Counted from the first letter of the stretch, positions 9,371 to 19,212 are shown. The stretch: 64,000 nt of DNA from Salipaludibacillus sp. LMS25 (GCF_024362805.1 NZ_CP093299.1:2326001-2390000), one strand, 5' to 3'. The notes: a model not told the origin generated them from the sequence alone. A program made the numbers and translations.

Positions 9371-10026
9371 CTCTGATTTCAGCAATACCGGTTGATTTCT
9401 CAGCGATGAACGTAGTATTTTCAGCAGTAAACGCTGATTAATCAGCATCACCCTCTGATTTCAGCAATACCGGTTGATTTCTCAGCGATGAACGTAGTAT
9501 TTTCAGCAGTAAACGCTGATTAATCAGCATCACCCTCTGATTTCAGCAATACCGGTTGATTTCTCAGCGATGAACGTAGTATTTTCAGCAGTAAACGCTG
9601 ATTAATCAGCATCACCCTTCGATTTCAGCAATACCGCTTGATTACTCAGCGATGAACGTAGAATTTTCAGCAGTAAACGCTGATTAATCAGCATCACCCT
9701 CTGATTTCAGCAATACCGGTTGATTTCTCAGCGATGAACGTAGTATTTTCAGCAATAAACGCTGATTAATCAGCATCACCCTTCGATTTCAGCAATACCG
9801 CTTGATTTCTCATCGATGAACGTAGTATTTTCAGCAATAAACGCTGATTAATCAGCATCACCCTTCGATTTCAGCAATACCCCCTGATTTCTCAGCGATG
9901 AACGTAGAATTTTCAGCAATAAACGCTAATTTATCAGCATCACCCTCTGATTTCAGCAATACCGCTTGATTTCTCAGCACTGAACGTAAAATTTTCAGCA
10001 ATAAACGCTGATTAATCAGCATCACC
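9371..10026. repeat. 82-bp tandem repeat, 8 copies, with nested ~20.5-bp subunits
   Basis: Unit starts fall at 9371, 9453, 9535, 9617, 9699, 9781, 9863 and 9945, an exact 82-base period. Copies differ by few substitutions (CTCTGATT or CTTCGATT, CAGCAGTAA or CAGCAATAA). Each unit is made of four degenerate subunits of about 20-21 bases with the core TGATT(N)TCAGC. One gives the perfect 14-base palindrome GCTGATTAATCAGC. There are no open frames. Confidence 0.95.
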
Positions 10027-10050
10027 CTAAGGGCGATCGTCTAGGATTAT

Positions 10051-10086
10051 GGAAAATGTCCATCAATAAAACAGGAATCTGTCCAT
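10051..10086 (+). promoter_or_regulatory. Putative Btr-binding direct repeat
   Basis: GGAAAATGTCCAT (10051-10063) and GGAATCTGTCCAT (10074-10086) are direct repeats 23 bases apart, about two helix turns, as expected for an AraC-type dimer. The second repeat abuts the -35 position of the promoter with TATAAT at 10109. Confidence 0.65.
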
Positions 10087-10108
10087 GTTAAATTTGGGAA
10101 GGCTCATT

Positions 10109-10135
10109 TATAATTCTAATTGAGAATCATTATCA
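10109..10135 (+). promoter_or_regulatory. feu operon -10 and Fur box
   Basis: TATAAT (10109-10114) is followed by TGAGAATCATTATCA (10121-10135), identical to the box before btr. The -35 region is poor (TGTTAA), consistent with activator dependence. Confidence 0.85.
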
Positions 10136-10169
10136 TATTTAGTTAACGATAAAAGGGAGAGATGAAAGG

Positions 10170-11183
10170 ATGTATAAGAAGTTATTACCGCTCGTGCTGA
10201 TGATAAGTGTTGTGTTAGCGGCTTGCGGAAATGAAGAAACAATGAATGAAGAAGGGGAAGCGGCAAGTTCGAATAAGACAGAAGAAAATGCTGCTGAACA
10301 AAGTAATGAGAATCATAGTGATACTGATGAAGCGGTTGAAGGTGAAGAAATAACCGTGTCGTATCTCGGTGAAGACTATACAGTGGTTGTACCTACAGAC
10401 AAAATTGTTGCCGCCAGTCAGGAGGCCATGGAAGATGCGGCTATTTTAGGGATTAAGCCCATTGGCGCTGTAGCCCATGCAGGAGAGTTCCCGGACTATC
10501 TAGGGGATTCGATGTCAGAAGCGGCTGAAATTGGCGACAAAATGCAGCCGAATAATGAAACATTGCTTCAGTTAGAACCTGATGTGATTTTAGGGACATC
10601 GAAGTTCCAACCTGAAGTGGTAGACAATTTGAAGTCAGTTGCACCGATGATTCCTATTTCACATATCGCAACAAATTGGAAAGAAAATTTACTTGTGACA
10701 GCAGAAGTGGCTGGAAAGACAGAAGAGGCAGAGAACATTATTGAAGAGTATGAAACGGATGTGGCCGAGCTTTCTGAAAGTTTAGCAGGGGCGTTAGAAG
10801 ATCAGCAGGTGATAATGGTTAGAATTAGAAGTGGGGATATTTTTGTATATGGGGAAGAGGTTTATTTTAACCCAGTATTATATGGTGATTTAGGCTTAAC
10901 TGTCCCAGACGAAGTAGCTGCAGCTGAAAGCCAAGAAATGATCACATTAGAAAAATTAGCTGAAATGAATCCAGATCATATGTATGTGCAATTCGAGGAA
11001 ACAGAGAATGCGGATGCACCAGAAGCATTGAACGAGCTGGAAAGCAATGATATTTGGAATAGTATTGAAGCTGTTAAAAACGATAACGTCTATGTCAATG
11101 CTATTGATCCATTGGCAGCGGGAGGGACAGCTTGGAGTAAGACGGAATTTCTCAATGTGGTGACAGATACGTTGACGGACTAA
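10170..11183 (+). CDS. feuA: Ferric-siderophore-binding lipoprotein (FeuA-like)
   Basis: A 337-residue substrate-binding lipoprotein. The signal peptide ends in the lipobox LAAC (Cys about 20), and an acidic Ser/Asn/Glu-rich linker (to about residue 60) leads to a helical-backbone binding protein fold (LLQLEPDVILGTS, LAEMNPDHMYVQ). It should deliver Fe-bacillibactin to the FecCD-type permeases encoded next. It is first gene of an operon with overlapping control by Fur and, probably, Btr. Assignment to bacillibactin rather than another catecholate rests on the neighbouring dhb and besA genes. Confidence 0.85.
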   Translation: MYKKLLPLVLMISVVLAACGNEETMNEEGEAASSNKTEENAAEQSNENHSDTDEAVEGEEITVSYLGEDYTVVVPTDKIVAASQEAMEDAAILGIKPIGAVAHAGEFPDYLGDSMSEAAEIGDKMQPNNETLLQLEPDVILGTSKFQPEVVDNLKSVAPMIPISHIATNWKENLLVTAEVAGKTEEAENIIEEYETDVAELSESLAGALEDQQVIMVRIRSGDIFVYGEEVYFNPVLYGDLGLTVPDEVAAAESQEMITLEKLAEMNPDHMYVQFEETENADAPEALNELESNDIWNSIEAVKNDNVYVNAIDPLAAGGTAWSKTEFLNVVTDTLTD

Positions 11184-11198
11184 GAGCTGAACGAGGTT

Positions 11199-12209
11199 AT
11201 GATGGGAGTTAAACGAAAGTTACCTTATATCATTCTTTTATCTTCACCTATTACTATCGTATCAGTCATGTTCTTGTCCGTCCTCAGTGGCTCAACGGTG
11301 ATTCACCCCGTTGATGTGATAGAGGCCTTTCTATCATTCGATAGTGACAATGTGACTCACACTATTATTATGACCTCTCGTGTTCCGAGAGCCGTTGGGG
11401 CCATGTTAATTGGGGCATTGTTAGCTATGTCCGGTGCTTTAATGCAGGGGATGACCAGGAATTATCTGGCCTCCCCCTCCATTATGGGGGTATCAGATGG
11501 AGCAGCCTTTGTCATAACGTTGTCGGTTATTTTCTTACCTGCCTTAACGTCATTACAAATGGTGATGCTCTCATTAGTCGGATCCGCCATAGGTACTGGC
11601 GTTGTGTTTGGCATTGCGTCCCTTGTTAGAAATGGGCTGTCACCGGTCAAGATGGCCATTATCGGAACAATTATTGGGACATTTTTTAGTAGTGTTTCAG
11701 CCGCATTAGCTACTTACTTTCAAGTCTCGCAAACGATGAGCTTTTGGTACAATGCGAGAATACATCAAATGAGTCCAGACTTGCTTTGGTTTACGATCCC
11801 TTTTGCTATAGTAGGGATTTTATTAGCACTCGCTTTGGCAAATTCCGTGACAATCCTCTCATTAGGTGAGGAAACAGCTGTAGGACTTGGGCAGCGAAAA
11901 GGTTTAATTAAAGCGTTGACGATGTTTTCTGTCGTTATTATGACGGGTATCTCCGTCGCCTTAATTGGAAAAGTAGGCTTTGTAGGTTTAATTGTTCCCC
12001 ACATAACCCGTTTTTTTACTGGGACAGATTACCGGTGGGTGATTCCGTGTTCAGCGGTCATTGGCGGTATTTTTTTAACGTTAAGTGATTCTTTGAGCTT
12101 GTATATTAATTATCCGTTTGAAACGCCTATTGGAGTAGTGACTGCTATGATAGGGGTCCCATTCTTTCTCTATTTAATTAAAACGAGGGGGGTGGGGAGT
12201 CATCGCTAA
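11199..12209 (+). CDS. feuB: Iron-siderophore ABC permease, FecCD family (FeuB-like)
   Basis: A 336-residue integral membrane permease with about nine to ten hydrophobic segments. Family signatures are visible: RVPRAVGAMLIGALLAMSGA near the N-terminus, and GKVGFVGLIVPHITR near residue 260, which carries the glycine-rich loop that contacts the ATPase. It starts 15 bases after feuA with GAGG before ATG 11199. It pairs with the following permease to make a heterodimeric channel. The cognate ATPase gene is not in the operon, as in B. subtilis where YusV serves. Confidence 0.88.
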   Translation: MMGVKRKLPYIILLSSPITIVSVMFLSVLSGSTVIHPVDVIEAFLSFDSDNVTHTIIMTSRVPRAVGAMLIGALLAMSGALMQGMTRNYLASPSIMGVSDGAAFVITLSVIFLPALTSLQMVMLSLVGSAIGTGVVFGIASLVRNGLSPVKMAIIGTIIGTFFSSVSAALATYFQVSQTMSFWYNARIHQMSPDLLWFTIPFAIVGILLALALANSVTILSLGEETAVGLGQRKGLIKALTMFSVVIMTGISVALIGKVGFVGLIVPHITRFFTGTDYRWVIPCSAVIGGIFLTLSDSLSLYINYPFETPIGVVTAMIGVPFFLYLIKTRGVGSHR

Positions 12210-12234
12210 TCAGTTTATCAAGCTTAGGACAGCT

Positions 12235-13221
12235 ATGTTTGTAGGTGGAATAGGGTTAATCCTATTTTTTTACATAAGCTTATCCGCTGGTATTTATGAC
12301 GTCTCATTACAACAGCTCATCGATGCTTTTTTAAGACGAAATGTGTCAGAAAATATTGATCTCGTCATTTTTCACTTCCGGTTACCTCGTGTCATCCTGG
12401 CAGGTTTTGTCGGTTTAGGGCTAGGGATAGCTGGTGCTGTGCTTCAAGGGATTACAAAGAACGGTCTTGCTGACCCAGGCATCTTAGGTATTAATAGTGG
12501 CGCTGGGGCAGCTATAGTGGTCTTTATGTTCTTTTTCCAAGGCCATGTTTCCAGTACGTCATGGCTCTTCACGTTGACAATGCCTATTTACGGCTTAGTG
12601 GGGGGATTAACAGCCGCCTTACTTATTTATTTCATTTCATGGGAACAGGGCAGGCTGGACCCACAACGTTTACTATTAACGGGTATCGCGGCAGGTGCAG
12701 GATTTGGGGCGTTTACGATATTCATATCATTAAAAATGAAGGCACAAGATTTCGAGATGGCAACGGTTTGGCTGTCAGGTAGTATTTACAGTGCTAATTG
12801 GCTGTTTGTGTTAGCGGTTATTCCGTGGTTTCTCATCTGTGTTCCTGTGATTATGCGTCGCACGTATATGCTAGATCTTTTCAGAATGAGTGAAGAGTCA
12901 TTAATAAGCATTGGTGTTTCAGTAGAAAAAGAGAAGTCGATCCTGTTATTAAGTAGTATCGGACTTATTAGTGCGTGTGTGTCAGTTGCAGGTAGTATTT
13001 CGTTTGTTGGATTAATGGCGCCACACATGGCCCGGCTTATCGTGGGCAACGAGCATAAGAATATCGTGCCTGTTTGTGGACTTATCGGGATGTTGCTGGT
13101 CATAGGGTCAGATTTTATCGCAAGGTCGGTAGTGGCCCCCGCCGAAATACCCGTAGGAATTATCATTGCCATTATCGGTGTCCCTTATTTTGTTTATTTA
13201 TTATTTAAAGTGCGTATGTAA
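12235..13221 (+). CDS. feuC: Iron-siderophore ABC permease, FecCD family (FeuC-like)
   Basis: A 328-residue second permease of the same family, with the signatures FRLPRVILAGFVGLGLGIAG and AGSISFVGLMAPHMARL. ATG 12235 has only a weak AGGA site at 12226-12229. A better GGGGGG-rich site precedes the feuB stop, but no standard in-frame start is near it, so the N-terminus is slightly uncertain. The gene lies 25 bases after feuB in the same operon, and besA follows after 42 bases. Confidence 0.87.
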   Translation: MFVGGIGLILFFYISLSAGIYDVSLQQLIDAFLRRNVSENIDLVIFHFRLPRVILAGFVGLGLGIAGAVLQGITKNGLADPGILGINSGAGAAIVVFMFFFQGHVSSTSWLFTLTMPIYGLVGGLTAALLIYFISWEQGRLDPQRLLLTGIAAGAGFGAFTIFISLKMKAQDFEMATVWLSGSIYSANWLFVLAVIPWFLICVPVIMRRTYMLDLFRMSEESLISIGVSVEKEKSILLLSSIGLISACVSVAGSISFVGLMAPHMARLIVGNEHKNIVPVCGLIGMLLVIGSDFIARSVVAPAEIPVGIIIAIIGVPYFVYLLFKVRM

Positions 13222-13263
13222 AAAGAGTTAATCTATTTCAAGTGTGTAAAGGATGTCAGAGCT

Positions 13264-14091
13264 ATGAATTTAAGTGACTTACCTAATAGCCCGGTCATGT
13301 TGCCAGGTACGAGACAGTATGAGATAGTCTCACGTGAAGACCGGCATTATCGCCTGTTAGTGTCCGTCCCACAAACGGAACCACCACCTGACGGCTATCC
13401 AGTGATTTATGCATTGGATGGGAATGCTGTCTTTGGGACTTTTTTTGAAGCTGTCACGATGCAGTCGAAACGAGAGGAGAAAACAGGCGTTTCTCCGACT
13501 ATCATCGTAGGGATCGGTTATCAAAGCGACCATCTATTTTCATCTGAACGATTTTTTGATTACACGACAGGACCTCCGGTTATGCCGAAGCCTGATGGGG
13601 AGGAGTGGCCGCCCCATGGGGGAGCGGCGCAATTTTTGTCATTTATAGAAACGGAATTAAAGCCCCTTATAGACACTCACTATCCTATAAATAAAACGAA
13701 GCAAACACTATTCGGTCACTCGCTAGGTGGGTTGTTTGTCCTTTATGCGCTGTTCTCCTGTCCGTCTTCGTTTCACTATTATATTGCTGGAAGTCCTTCG
13801 ATCCAATGGCATCCCGATAAGATAATACAGTTAGCCCGTGACTTTCCGAAAATCCTAGCGAATCAACATGTATCGGCTCATGTTGTGATAGGTTTAGGAG
13901 AACAAGAGCGCTATCATAAAAGTAATATCGGTGAGTGTGCTGTTAACATGTACGACGTTCTTAAAACGTATGAAAGGCTAGGGTTAACGTCTGAATACGT
14001 GGAATTTGCTGGTGAAGGACATGGCTCTGTCATGCTACCCCTTATTAATCGGACGATACGCTATTCGTATAATTCTTTTCAAAACAGTTAA
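13264..14091 (+). CDS. besA: Ferri-bacillibactin esterase, BesA-like
   Basis: A 275-residue alpha/beta hydrolase of the esterase D/Fes family. It should hydrolyse the trilactone of imported Fe-bacillibactin to release iron in the cytoplasm. Visible catalytic elements are the nucleophile elbow GHSLGG (Ser153) and the C-terminal His in GEGHGS, with a likely oxyanion region at YALDGNAVF. It has no signal peptide. It is the last gene of feuABC-besA, so uptake and hydrolysis are co-transcribed; in B. subtilis besA is elsewhere. Confidence 0.85.
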   Translation: MNLSDLPNSPVMLPGTRQYEIVSREDRHYRLLVSVPQTEPPPDGYPVIYALDGNAVFGTFFEAVTMQSKREEKTGVSPTIIVGIGYQSDHLFSSERFFDYTTGPPVMPKPDGEEWPPHGGAAQFLSFIETELKPLIDTHYPINKTKQTLFGHSLGGLFVLYALFSCPSSFHYYIAGSPSIQWHPDKIIQLARDFPKILANQHVSAHVVIGLGEQERYHKSNIGECAVNMYDVLKTYERLGLTSEYVEFAGEGHGSVMLPLINRTIRYSYNSFQNS

Positions 14092-14335
14092 GTCAGGTAA
14101 ACGTGACTTATCTTCTTAAATTATTGTAATCATCTCCTTGCTATGCTTTAAGGGCAGGGAGGTGAATAGCATACTTCTTGTCGTCTTAATGTCATGCGTC
14201 TTCCTCTTACTTTTGTCACCTCCTGATCACGATTAAAAAATAGTCAAACAACTTTAATTTAACCCCATTGATAACATCTTTATTTTTCAAAAAGAGTAAA
14301 AAAGAACCATTTAATTTGCTAAGTATTGCTAGTAC

Positions 14336-14372
14336 TATAAAGATATATCCGTTGATAATGATTATCATTATC
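14336..14372 (+). promoter_or_regulatory. dhb operon -10 and Fur box
   Basis: TATAAA at 14336-14341 is followed by GATAATGATTATCATTATC (14354-14372), an almost perfect 19-base Fur box. The 7-1-7 core TGATAATGATTATCA (14353-14367) is a perfect dyad. Confidence 0.92.
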
Positions 14373-14420
14373 GATCGTTAGCAAAAACAAGTCTCTTTAA
14401 AAGGGTAGGAGGTGAAGTCC

Positions 14421-15206
14421 ATGCAATATGAGGGATTAACCGGAAAGGTGGCAGTTGTCACTGGTGCGGCCCAAGGGATAGGAGCAGCCGTCGTTCAAGC
14501 TTTGATAAAACAAGGAACAACAGTAGCGGCCCTCGATTGTAACGAGATATTTGTTGAGAAATCGTCTCTATCGTCGACGGGAAATGAAGAAGCTGTTCAC
14601 CGTTTTAAGTGTGATGTGACAGAGAAAGGAAATGTTGATCAAGTTATTCAAACAATTGAAACATCAGTTGGTCCCATCGGTATGTTAGTAAACGTTGCTG
14701 GCATTTTAAAGACAGGGTCTGTACATGAGTTGTCCCCTGAAGATTGGCATGGGACGTTTGCTGTTAACACAACAGGCTTGTTTTATATGGCTCAAGCCGT
14801 CAGCCAGTTTATGATCACTCGCCAAGACGGTGTGATCGTCACAGTCGGCTCTAATGCGGCTTATATCCCGCGAATGAAGATGTCAGCTTATGCCGCGTCT
14901 AAAGCAGCAGCGACGATGTTTACAAAGTGTCTCGGTTTAGAATTAGCGGAACATAATATTCGATGTAATAGTGTATCTCCTGGCTCTACAGATACTCCTA
15001 TGCAACGAAACATGTGGAAAGATAAGCATGGCGAACAACGTGTGATTAGTGGAAATGATGAGGAGTATCGCACCGGTATCCCGTTGAAAAGAATCGCTGA
15101 ACCTTCAGATATTGCAGATACCGTTCTTTTTCTTGTATCTGATAAAGCACGTCATATTACCATGCACGACATTCGTATTGATGGTGGGGCAACACTTGGA
15201 GTTTAA
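14421..15206 (+). CDS. dhbA: 2,3-dihydro-2,3-dihydroxybenzoate dehydrogenase
   Basis: A 261-residue short-chain dehydrogenase that oxidises 2,3-dihydro-DHB to 2,3-dihydroxybenzoate using NAD+. It has the Rossmann motif VVTGAAQGIGAAVV at the N-terminus, NVAG, the active-site YAASKAA (Tyr-x-x-x-Lys) and the C-terminal DGGATLGV. ATG 14421 follows AGGAGGTGA (14407-14415); an upstream in-frame GTG at 14412 lies inside that site. It is the first gene of dhbACEBF behind a near-perfect Fur box. Confidence 0.92.
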   Translation: MQYEGLTGKVAVVTGAAQGIGAAVVQALIKQGTTVAALDCNEIFVEKSSLSSTGNEEAVHRFKCDVTEKGNVDQVIQTIETSVGPIGMLVNVAGILKTGSVHELSPEDWHGTFAVNTTGLFYMAQAVSQFMITRQDGVIVTVGSNAAYIPRMKMSAYAASKAAATMFTKCLGLELAEHNIRCNSVSPGSTDTPMQRNMWKDKHGEQRVISGNDEEYRTGIPLKRIAEPSDIADTVLFLVSDKARHITMHDIRIDGGATLGV

Positions 15207-15227
15207 ATCAGAATGGAGGTACATGTG

Positions 15228-16475
15228 ATGAAAACAAGCATGCCAAATAGAGAGAAAGCCGAACAACTGCTTTATGATTATACGCCTGAGTCCTCTTTCT
15301 TTTTAGCTTCCTCAAAACATACCTTATTGGCTAATGGTGTTTTTACGTGCTTAAGGCATGATGGGATAACGAATTATCATTCCTTACAAGAACAAGTAGA
15401 CGCTGCATTAGATAAAGCTAAACGTTATGGGTTAAGTGATAATCCAGTAGTGGTTGGGGCTATCCCTTTTAATTCTGAACAAGAAGCTTATTTAAAGGTT
15501 CCTCTTTTTACAAGTTGGTCTAATGCTCTTCCTTTCAAACAGATGACGAATATATCTGGAGAAGCCCCTGTGTCGTCATACACGATTAACCCTGTGCCAT
15601 TGCCTGAAGAATACGAGCAGGCTGTCAATCAAGGCTTAAAGAGAATTAGTGCAGGTGAATTGAAAAAAATTGTTCTATCGCGATCACTTGAAGTCACTAC
15701 TGAAGAAAAAGTGATCATTCGCGACTTATTATACCGACTTGCTATGGCAAACCCTGACGGCTATACATTCGCTGTTAATCTAAATGACGATGCGACATTG
15801 GCTAGTGGTCAGAGAGCGTTAATAGGGGCAAGTCCAGAGCTGTTAATTTCAAAAAAGGGGATAAAAGTGACGGCCAATCCGTTAGCTGGTTCTGCGCCGC
15901 GCAGTCAAGATAAAGAGGAAGATGCTCAGCGGTCGTCTGCCTTACTCCAATCTGCAAAGGATCGTCATGAGCATGCCGTAGTGGTGGGCTCAGTAGCGGA
16001 AGCGTTAAAACCTTTTTGTAAGTCTCTACATGTACCAGAAGAGCCGTCCCTTCTTCATACAAAAACGATGTGGCATTTATCAACTGTTATTGAAGGTACG
16101 TTGTCATCTGAAGCAGTGACGTCACTTCAATTAGCTCAAGCGCTTCATCCTACCCCTGCAGTGTGCGGCACACCGACGGCCGCTGCTAAAAAGGCAATTC
16201 AATCGATTGAGTCCTTTGAACGCGGGTTGTTTACAGGCATGGTCGGCTGGAATGACAGTCGTGGAGATGGGGAGTGGGTTGTGACAATTCGATGTGCGGA
16301 GGTGGCAGATTATACGCTGAAACTTTTCGCTGGAGCTGGTATCGTTGACGGTTCAACTCCTACAGGTGAATTAGCAGAAACATCCGCTAAATTCCAAACG
16401 ATGCTACAGGCGATCGGTATGTCACGAGATGAGGCCGTTCAGATAAGGGGGATAAAGAATGCTGAAACATTATAA
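15228..16475 (+). CDS. dhbC: Isochorismate synthase
   Basis: A 415-residue chorismate-binding enzyme that converts chorismate to isochorismate, the entry step of DHB synthesis. Conserved stretches include [29 protein letters not shown] and FTGMVGWND, as in DhbC/EntC/MenF. The start chosen is ATG 15228, seven bases after GGAGGT (15215-15220), because the ATG at 15213 overlaps that site. The 3' end overlaps dhbE by 17 bases, implying translational coupling. Confidence 0.92.
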   Translation: MKTSMPNREKAEQLLYDYTPESSFFLASSKHTLLANGVFTCLRHDGITNYHSLQEQVDAALDKAKRYGLSDNPVVVGAIPFNSEQEAYLKVPLFTSWSNALPFKQMTNISGEAPVSSYTINPVPLPEEYEQAVNQGLKRISAGELKKIVLSRSLEVTTEEKVIIRDLLYRLAMANPDGYTFAVNLNDDATLASGQRALIGASPELLISKKGIKVTANPLAGSAPRSQDKEEDAQRSSALLQSAKDRHEHAVVVGSVAEALKPFCKSLHVPEEPSLLHTKTMWHLSTVIEGTLSSEAVTSLQLAQALHPTPAVCGTPTAAAKKAIQSIESFERGLFTGMVGWNDSRGDGEWVVTIRCAEVADYTLKLFAGAGIVDGSTPTGELAETSAKFQTMLQAIGMSRDEAVQIRGIKNAETL

Positions 16476-18081
16476 GCCTTGGCCCAAAGAGCTAAAAACG
16501 TATTATAAAAAAAATGGCTGCTGGGAAGATAAAACATTCGGTCAGATGTTACGTGATCGTGCCATCACTTACGGCGATCGTACGGCGATCGTCGATCATC
16601 AATCACGAGTCACTTATAAGGAATTAGACAAGCGTGTTAACCAATTGGCGGCAGGGCTTCAACGTATTGGCTTAACGTGTGAGGATCGTGTCGTGGTTCA
16701 ATTGCCGAATACATTGGATTTTATAGAAGTCATTTTTGCCCTTTTCCGACTCGGTGCTATCCCTGTTTTTTCACTCATATCCCATCGTGACAGTGACATT
16801 CGTTATTTTTGTGAATTCAGTGAAGCGAAAGCGTATATCATTCCAGGTGAAGGCTATGGCTATGATTTCAAGCAGCTAGCTAAAAACATACAAACAGAGG
16901 TAACAAACGTGGATACGATTATCGTGGCAGATGAGGACGGCGGAGAATTTTATTCATTAAATGACTTGTATGAAAATGAGACAGCATTACCAACCATAAA
17001 GGCAGACGACGTCGCATTCTTCCAACTGTCAGGTGGAAGCACAGGCTTGCCGAAAATGATCGCCAGGACACATAACGAGTATATGTATAGTCTGCGAATG
17101 AGTGCAGACGTCTGTCAATTGGATGAGACAAGTGTTTACTTAGTAGTATTACCAGCGGCTCACAATTATCCGTTAAGTTCACCTGGTGTACTTGGCACGA
17201 TGTATGCTGGGGGAAAAGTGGTTCTTTCTAAAGGGGCAAGCCCGGATGAAGCATTTCCTCTTATTGAACAAGAAAGTGTCACCATCACAGCAGTCGTTCC
17301 ACCTCTTGCGTTAATTTGGCTTGAAGCTGTTCCGACACGACAGTATGATTTATCATCCCTTCATGTCCTACAAGTAGGTGGCTCCAAACTGAGTGTGGAA
17401 GCTGCAAAAAGAGTAACACCTGTCTTCGGTTGTACATTACAACAAGTCTATGGCATGGCAGAAGGGCTCGTGAATTATACGCGTCTTGACGATCCCGACG
17501 ACGTGATTACACAAACCCAAGGTAAACCAATGTCAGCTTATGACGATATTCGTGTCGTCGATGAAGAAGATAATCCAGTGGCACAAGGGGAGATCGGCGA
17601 ATTGTTGACAAGAGGACCCTATACTATTCGGGGCTATTATAAAGCCGAGGAATATAACAAGAAAGCTTTTACGGCAGATGGGTATTACCGAACAGGGGAC
17701 TTGGTTCGCCTCTCAGAGGACGGCTCTATAACAGTGATAGATCGCGTGAAGGATCAAATTAATCGCGCAGGTGAGAAAATTGCTGCTGAAGAAGTTGAGA
17801 ATCATCTCCTGGCTCATCCAGCAGTGAGAGATGTGGCTATCGTCGCCATGCCTGATAAATGGCTCGGTGAGAAAGTATGCGCCTTTGTGATATGGCGAGA
17901 CCCACATGTGACGGCAGCTGACTTGATAACTTTTCTAAGAACGGAAGGGTTGGCAGATTATAAGATTCCTGACCGTTTTGAATGGCTAACAGATTTTCCT
18001 AAAACAGCGGTAGGCAAAGTAAATAAAAAGGAGCTAAGGCGTCTCATTACAGTTAAGTTAAATGAACGTCATATGGTGTAA
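16459..18081 (+). CDS. dhbE: 2,3-dihydroxybenzoate-AMP ligase
   Basis: A 540-residue stand-alone adenylation enzyme that activates 2,3-dihydroxybenzoate and loads it onto the aryl carrier domain of DhbB. It carries the P-loop-like FFQLSGGSTGLPKMIARTHN, YGMAEGLV, GYYRTGDL and the C-terminal catalytic Lys in PKTAVGKVNKKELR. The NY.LSSPG segment after PAAHN matches aryl-acid ligases. AGGGGG precedes ATG 16459, which lies within dhbC. Confidence 0.92.
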   Translation: MLKHYKPWPKELKTYYKKNGCWEDKTFGQMLRDRAITYGDRTAIVDHQSRVTYKELDKRVNQLAAGLQRIGLTCEDRVVVQLPNTLDFIEVIFALFRLGAIPVFSLISHRDSDIRYFCEFSEAKAYIIPGEGYGYDFKQLAKNIQTEVTNVDTIIVADEDGGEFYSLNDLYENETALPTIKADDVAFFQLSGGSTGLPKMIARTHNEYMYSLRMSADVCQLDETSVYLVVLPAAHNYPLSSPGVLGTMYAGGKVVLSKGASPDEAFPLIEQESVTITAVVPPLALIWLEAVPTRQYDLSSLHVLQVGGSKLSVEAAKRVTPVFGCTLQQVYGMAEGLVNYTRLDDPDDVITQTQGKPMSAYDDIRVVDEEDNPVAQGEIGELLTRGPYTIRGYYKAEEYNKKAFTADGYYRTGDLVRLSEDGSITVIDRVKDQINRAGEKIAAEEVENHLLAHPAVRDVAIVAMPDKWLGEKVCAFVIWRDPHVTAADLITFLRTEGLADYKIPDRFEWLTDFPKTAVGKVNKKELRRLITVKLNERHMV

Positions 18082-18162
18082 CGTAATGTAAGTAAGTAAG
18101 TGAGTGAAAAAGCTGGCATTATCAGTCTATTAATGACTCATTTTAAGAGAGGAAGTGATGTG

Positions 18163-19065
18163 ATGGCTATCCCATCGATTAAACCTTATCAGATGCCAAA
18201 AGTAACAGAGTTACCTGAAAATAAAGTGACGTGGAAAGCTGATCCAAAGCGCTCTGCTCTTCTTATCCATGATATGGAGAATTACTTTTTAGACAAATTT
18301 GATCAGAAAGCGTCCCCATTTACTGAACTTGTTCACCATATTCAACAACTAAAAACGGAATGTGAACGTTTAAATATACCTGTTATTTATTCTGCGCAAC
18401 CAGGTGGTCAAACACGGGATGAACGTGGCCTGTTACAGGATTTTTGGGGAAATGGTGTGCCGAATAACGAAGAGAAAACAGCGATTCACAGCTCGGTAAA
18501 GATGACTGAGAATGATATATTACTAACGAAATGGCGGTATAGTGCCTTTAAGCAGACGAACTTGCTTACAATGTTACGTGAAAAGGACCGGGATCAACTG
18601 ATAATATGTGGTGTCTACGCACACATAGGTTGCTTGATGACAGCTGGGGAAGCATTTATGGAGGATATTCAGCCTTTTATTATGACAGATGCTATGGCAG
18701 ATTTTTCAGCTGACTATCACCGAATGGCTGTCACTTATGTAGCCGAACGTTGTGGCGTTGTACGAGCTACAGCGCAACTACTGGATGAATGGAAGAATAC
18801 CGCTGCTGTTCAAGCAACATCACCCTTACCAAAGACGAAAGAATCCCTCCTTCACCAAGTAGCTGAAACGATGGATGAATCAGCATCTAGTCTTACATTA
18901 AGTGACAACTTGATCGAAAAAGGCTTGGACTCTATTAGGATAATGAGTCTTGTGGAAAAATGGCGGCAAGAAGGGGCAACCGTCACATTTACCGATCTTG
19001 CTGAGCAACCGACGCTAGACCAGTGGTGGAACCTTTTGACTGCCACATCGGAAACACCCTATTAA
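18163..19065 (+). CDS. dhbB: Isochorismatase with aryl carrier domain
   Basis: A 300-residue bifunctional protein. Residues about 1-210 are the isochorismatase (LLIHDMENYF, YSAQPGG, LTKWRYSAF, GVYAHIGCLMTA), which hydrolyses isochorismate to 2,3-dihydro-DHB and pyruvate. Residues about 225-300 are the aryl carrier, with the phosphopantetheine Ser in KGLDSIR. ATG 18163 has GAGAGGAAG at 18147-18155; a longer frame from 18100 begins before that site and is unlikely. MAIPS.KPYQMPK matches the usual DhbB start. It would be primed by the transferase encoded at 26959. Confidence 0.92.
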   Translation: MAIPSIKPYQMPKVTELPENKVTWKADPKRSALLIHDMENYFLDKFDQKASPFTELVHHIQQLKTECERLNIPVIYSAQPGGQTRDERGLLQDFWGNGVPNNEEKTAIHSSVKMTENDILLTKWRYSAFKQTNLLTMLREKDRDQLIICGVYAHIGCLMTAGEAFMEDIQPFIMTDAMADFSADYHRMAVTYVAERCGVVRATAQLLDEWKNTAAVQATSPLPKTKESLLHQVAETMDESASSLTLSDNLIEKGLDSIRIMSLVEKWRQEGATVTFTDLAEQPTLDQWWNLLTATSETPY

Positions 19066-19212
19066 TCTTCTAAAATGACTTAGGTGAACGTATTTTTCTA
19101 AACAGACGATACAATGAATCTCACAATTGATTTTCAAGCACGCACAAGCGAACATGGCTAAGTAGTCGTTTTTTAAAAGGCCGGGCAGTGAAAGGCGTGG
19201 CCTCCCGGAGAA

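Noticed and set aside
9371..10026. CRISPR array
   Set aside because: The regular spacing is tempting, but the 82-base units are similar along their whole length with no unique spacers, and no cas genes are present.
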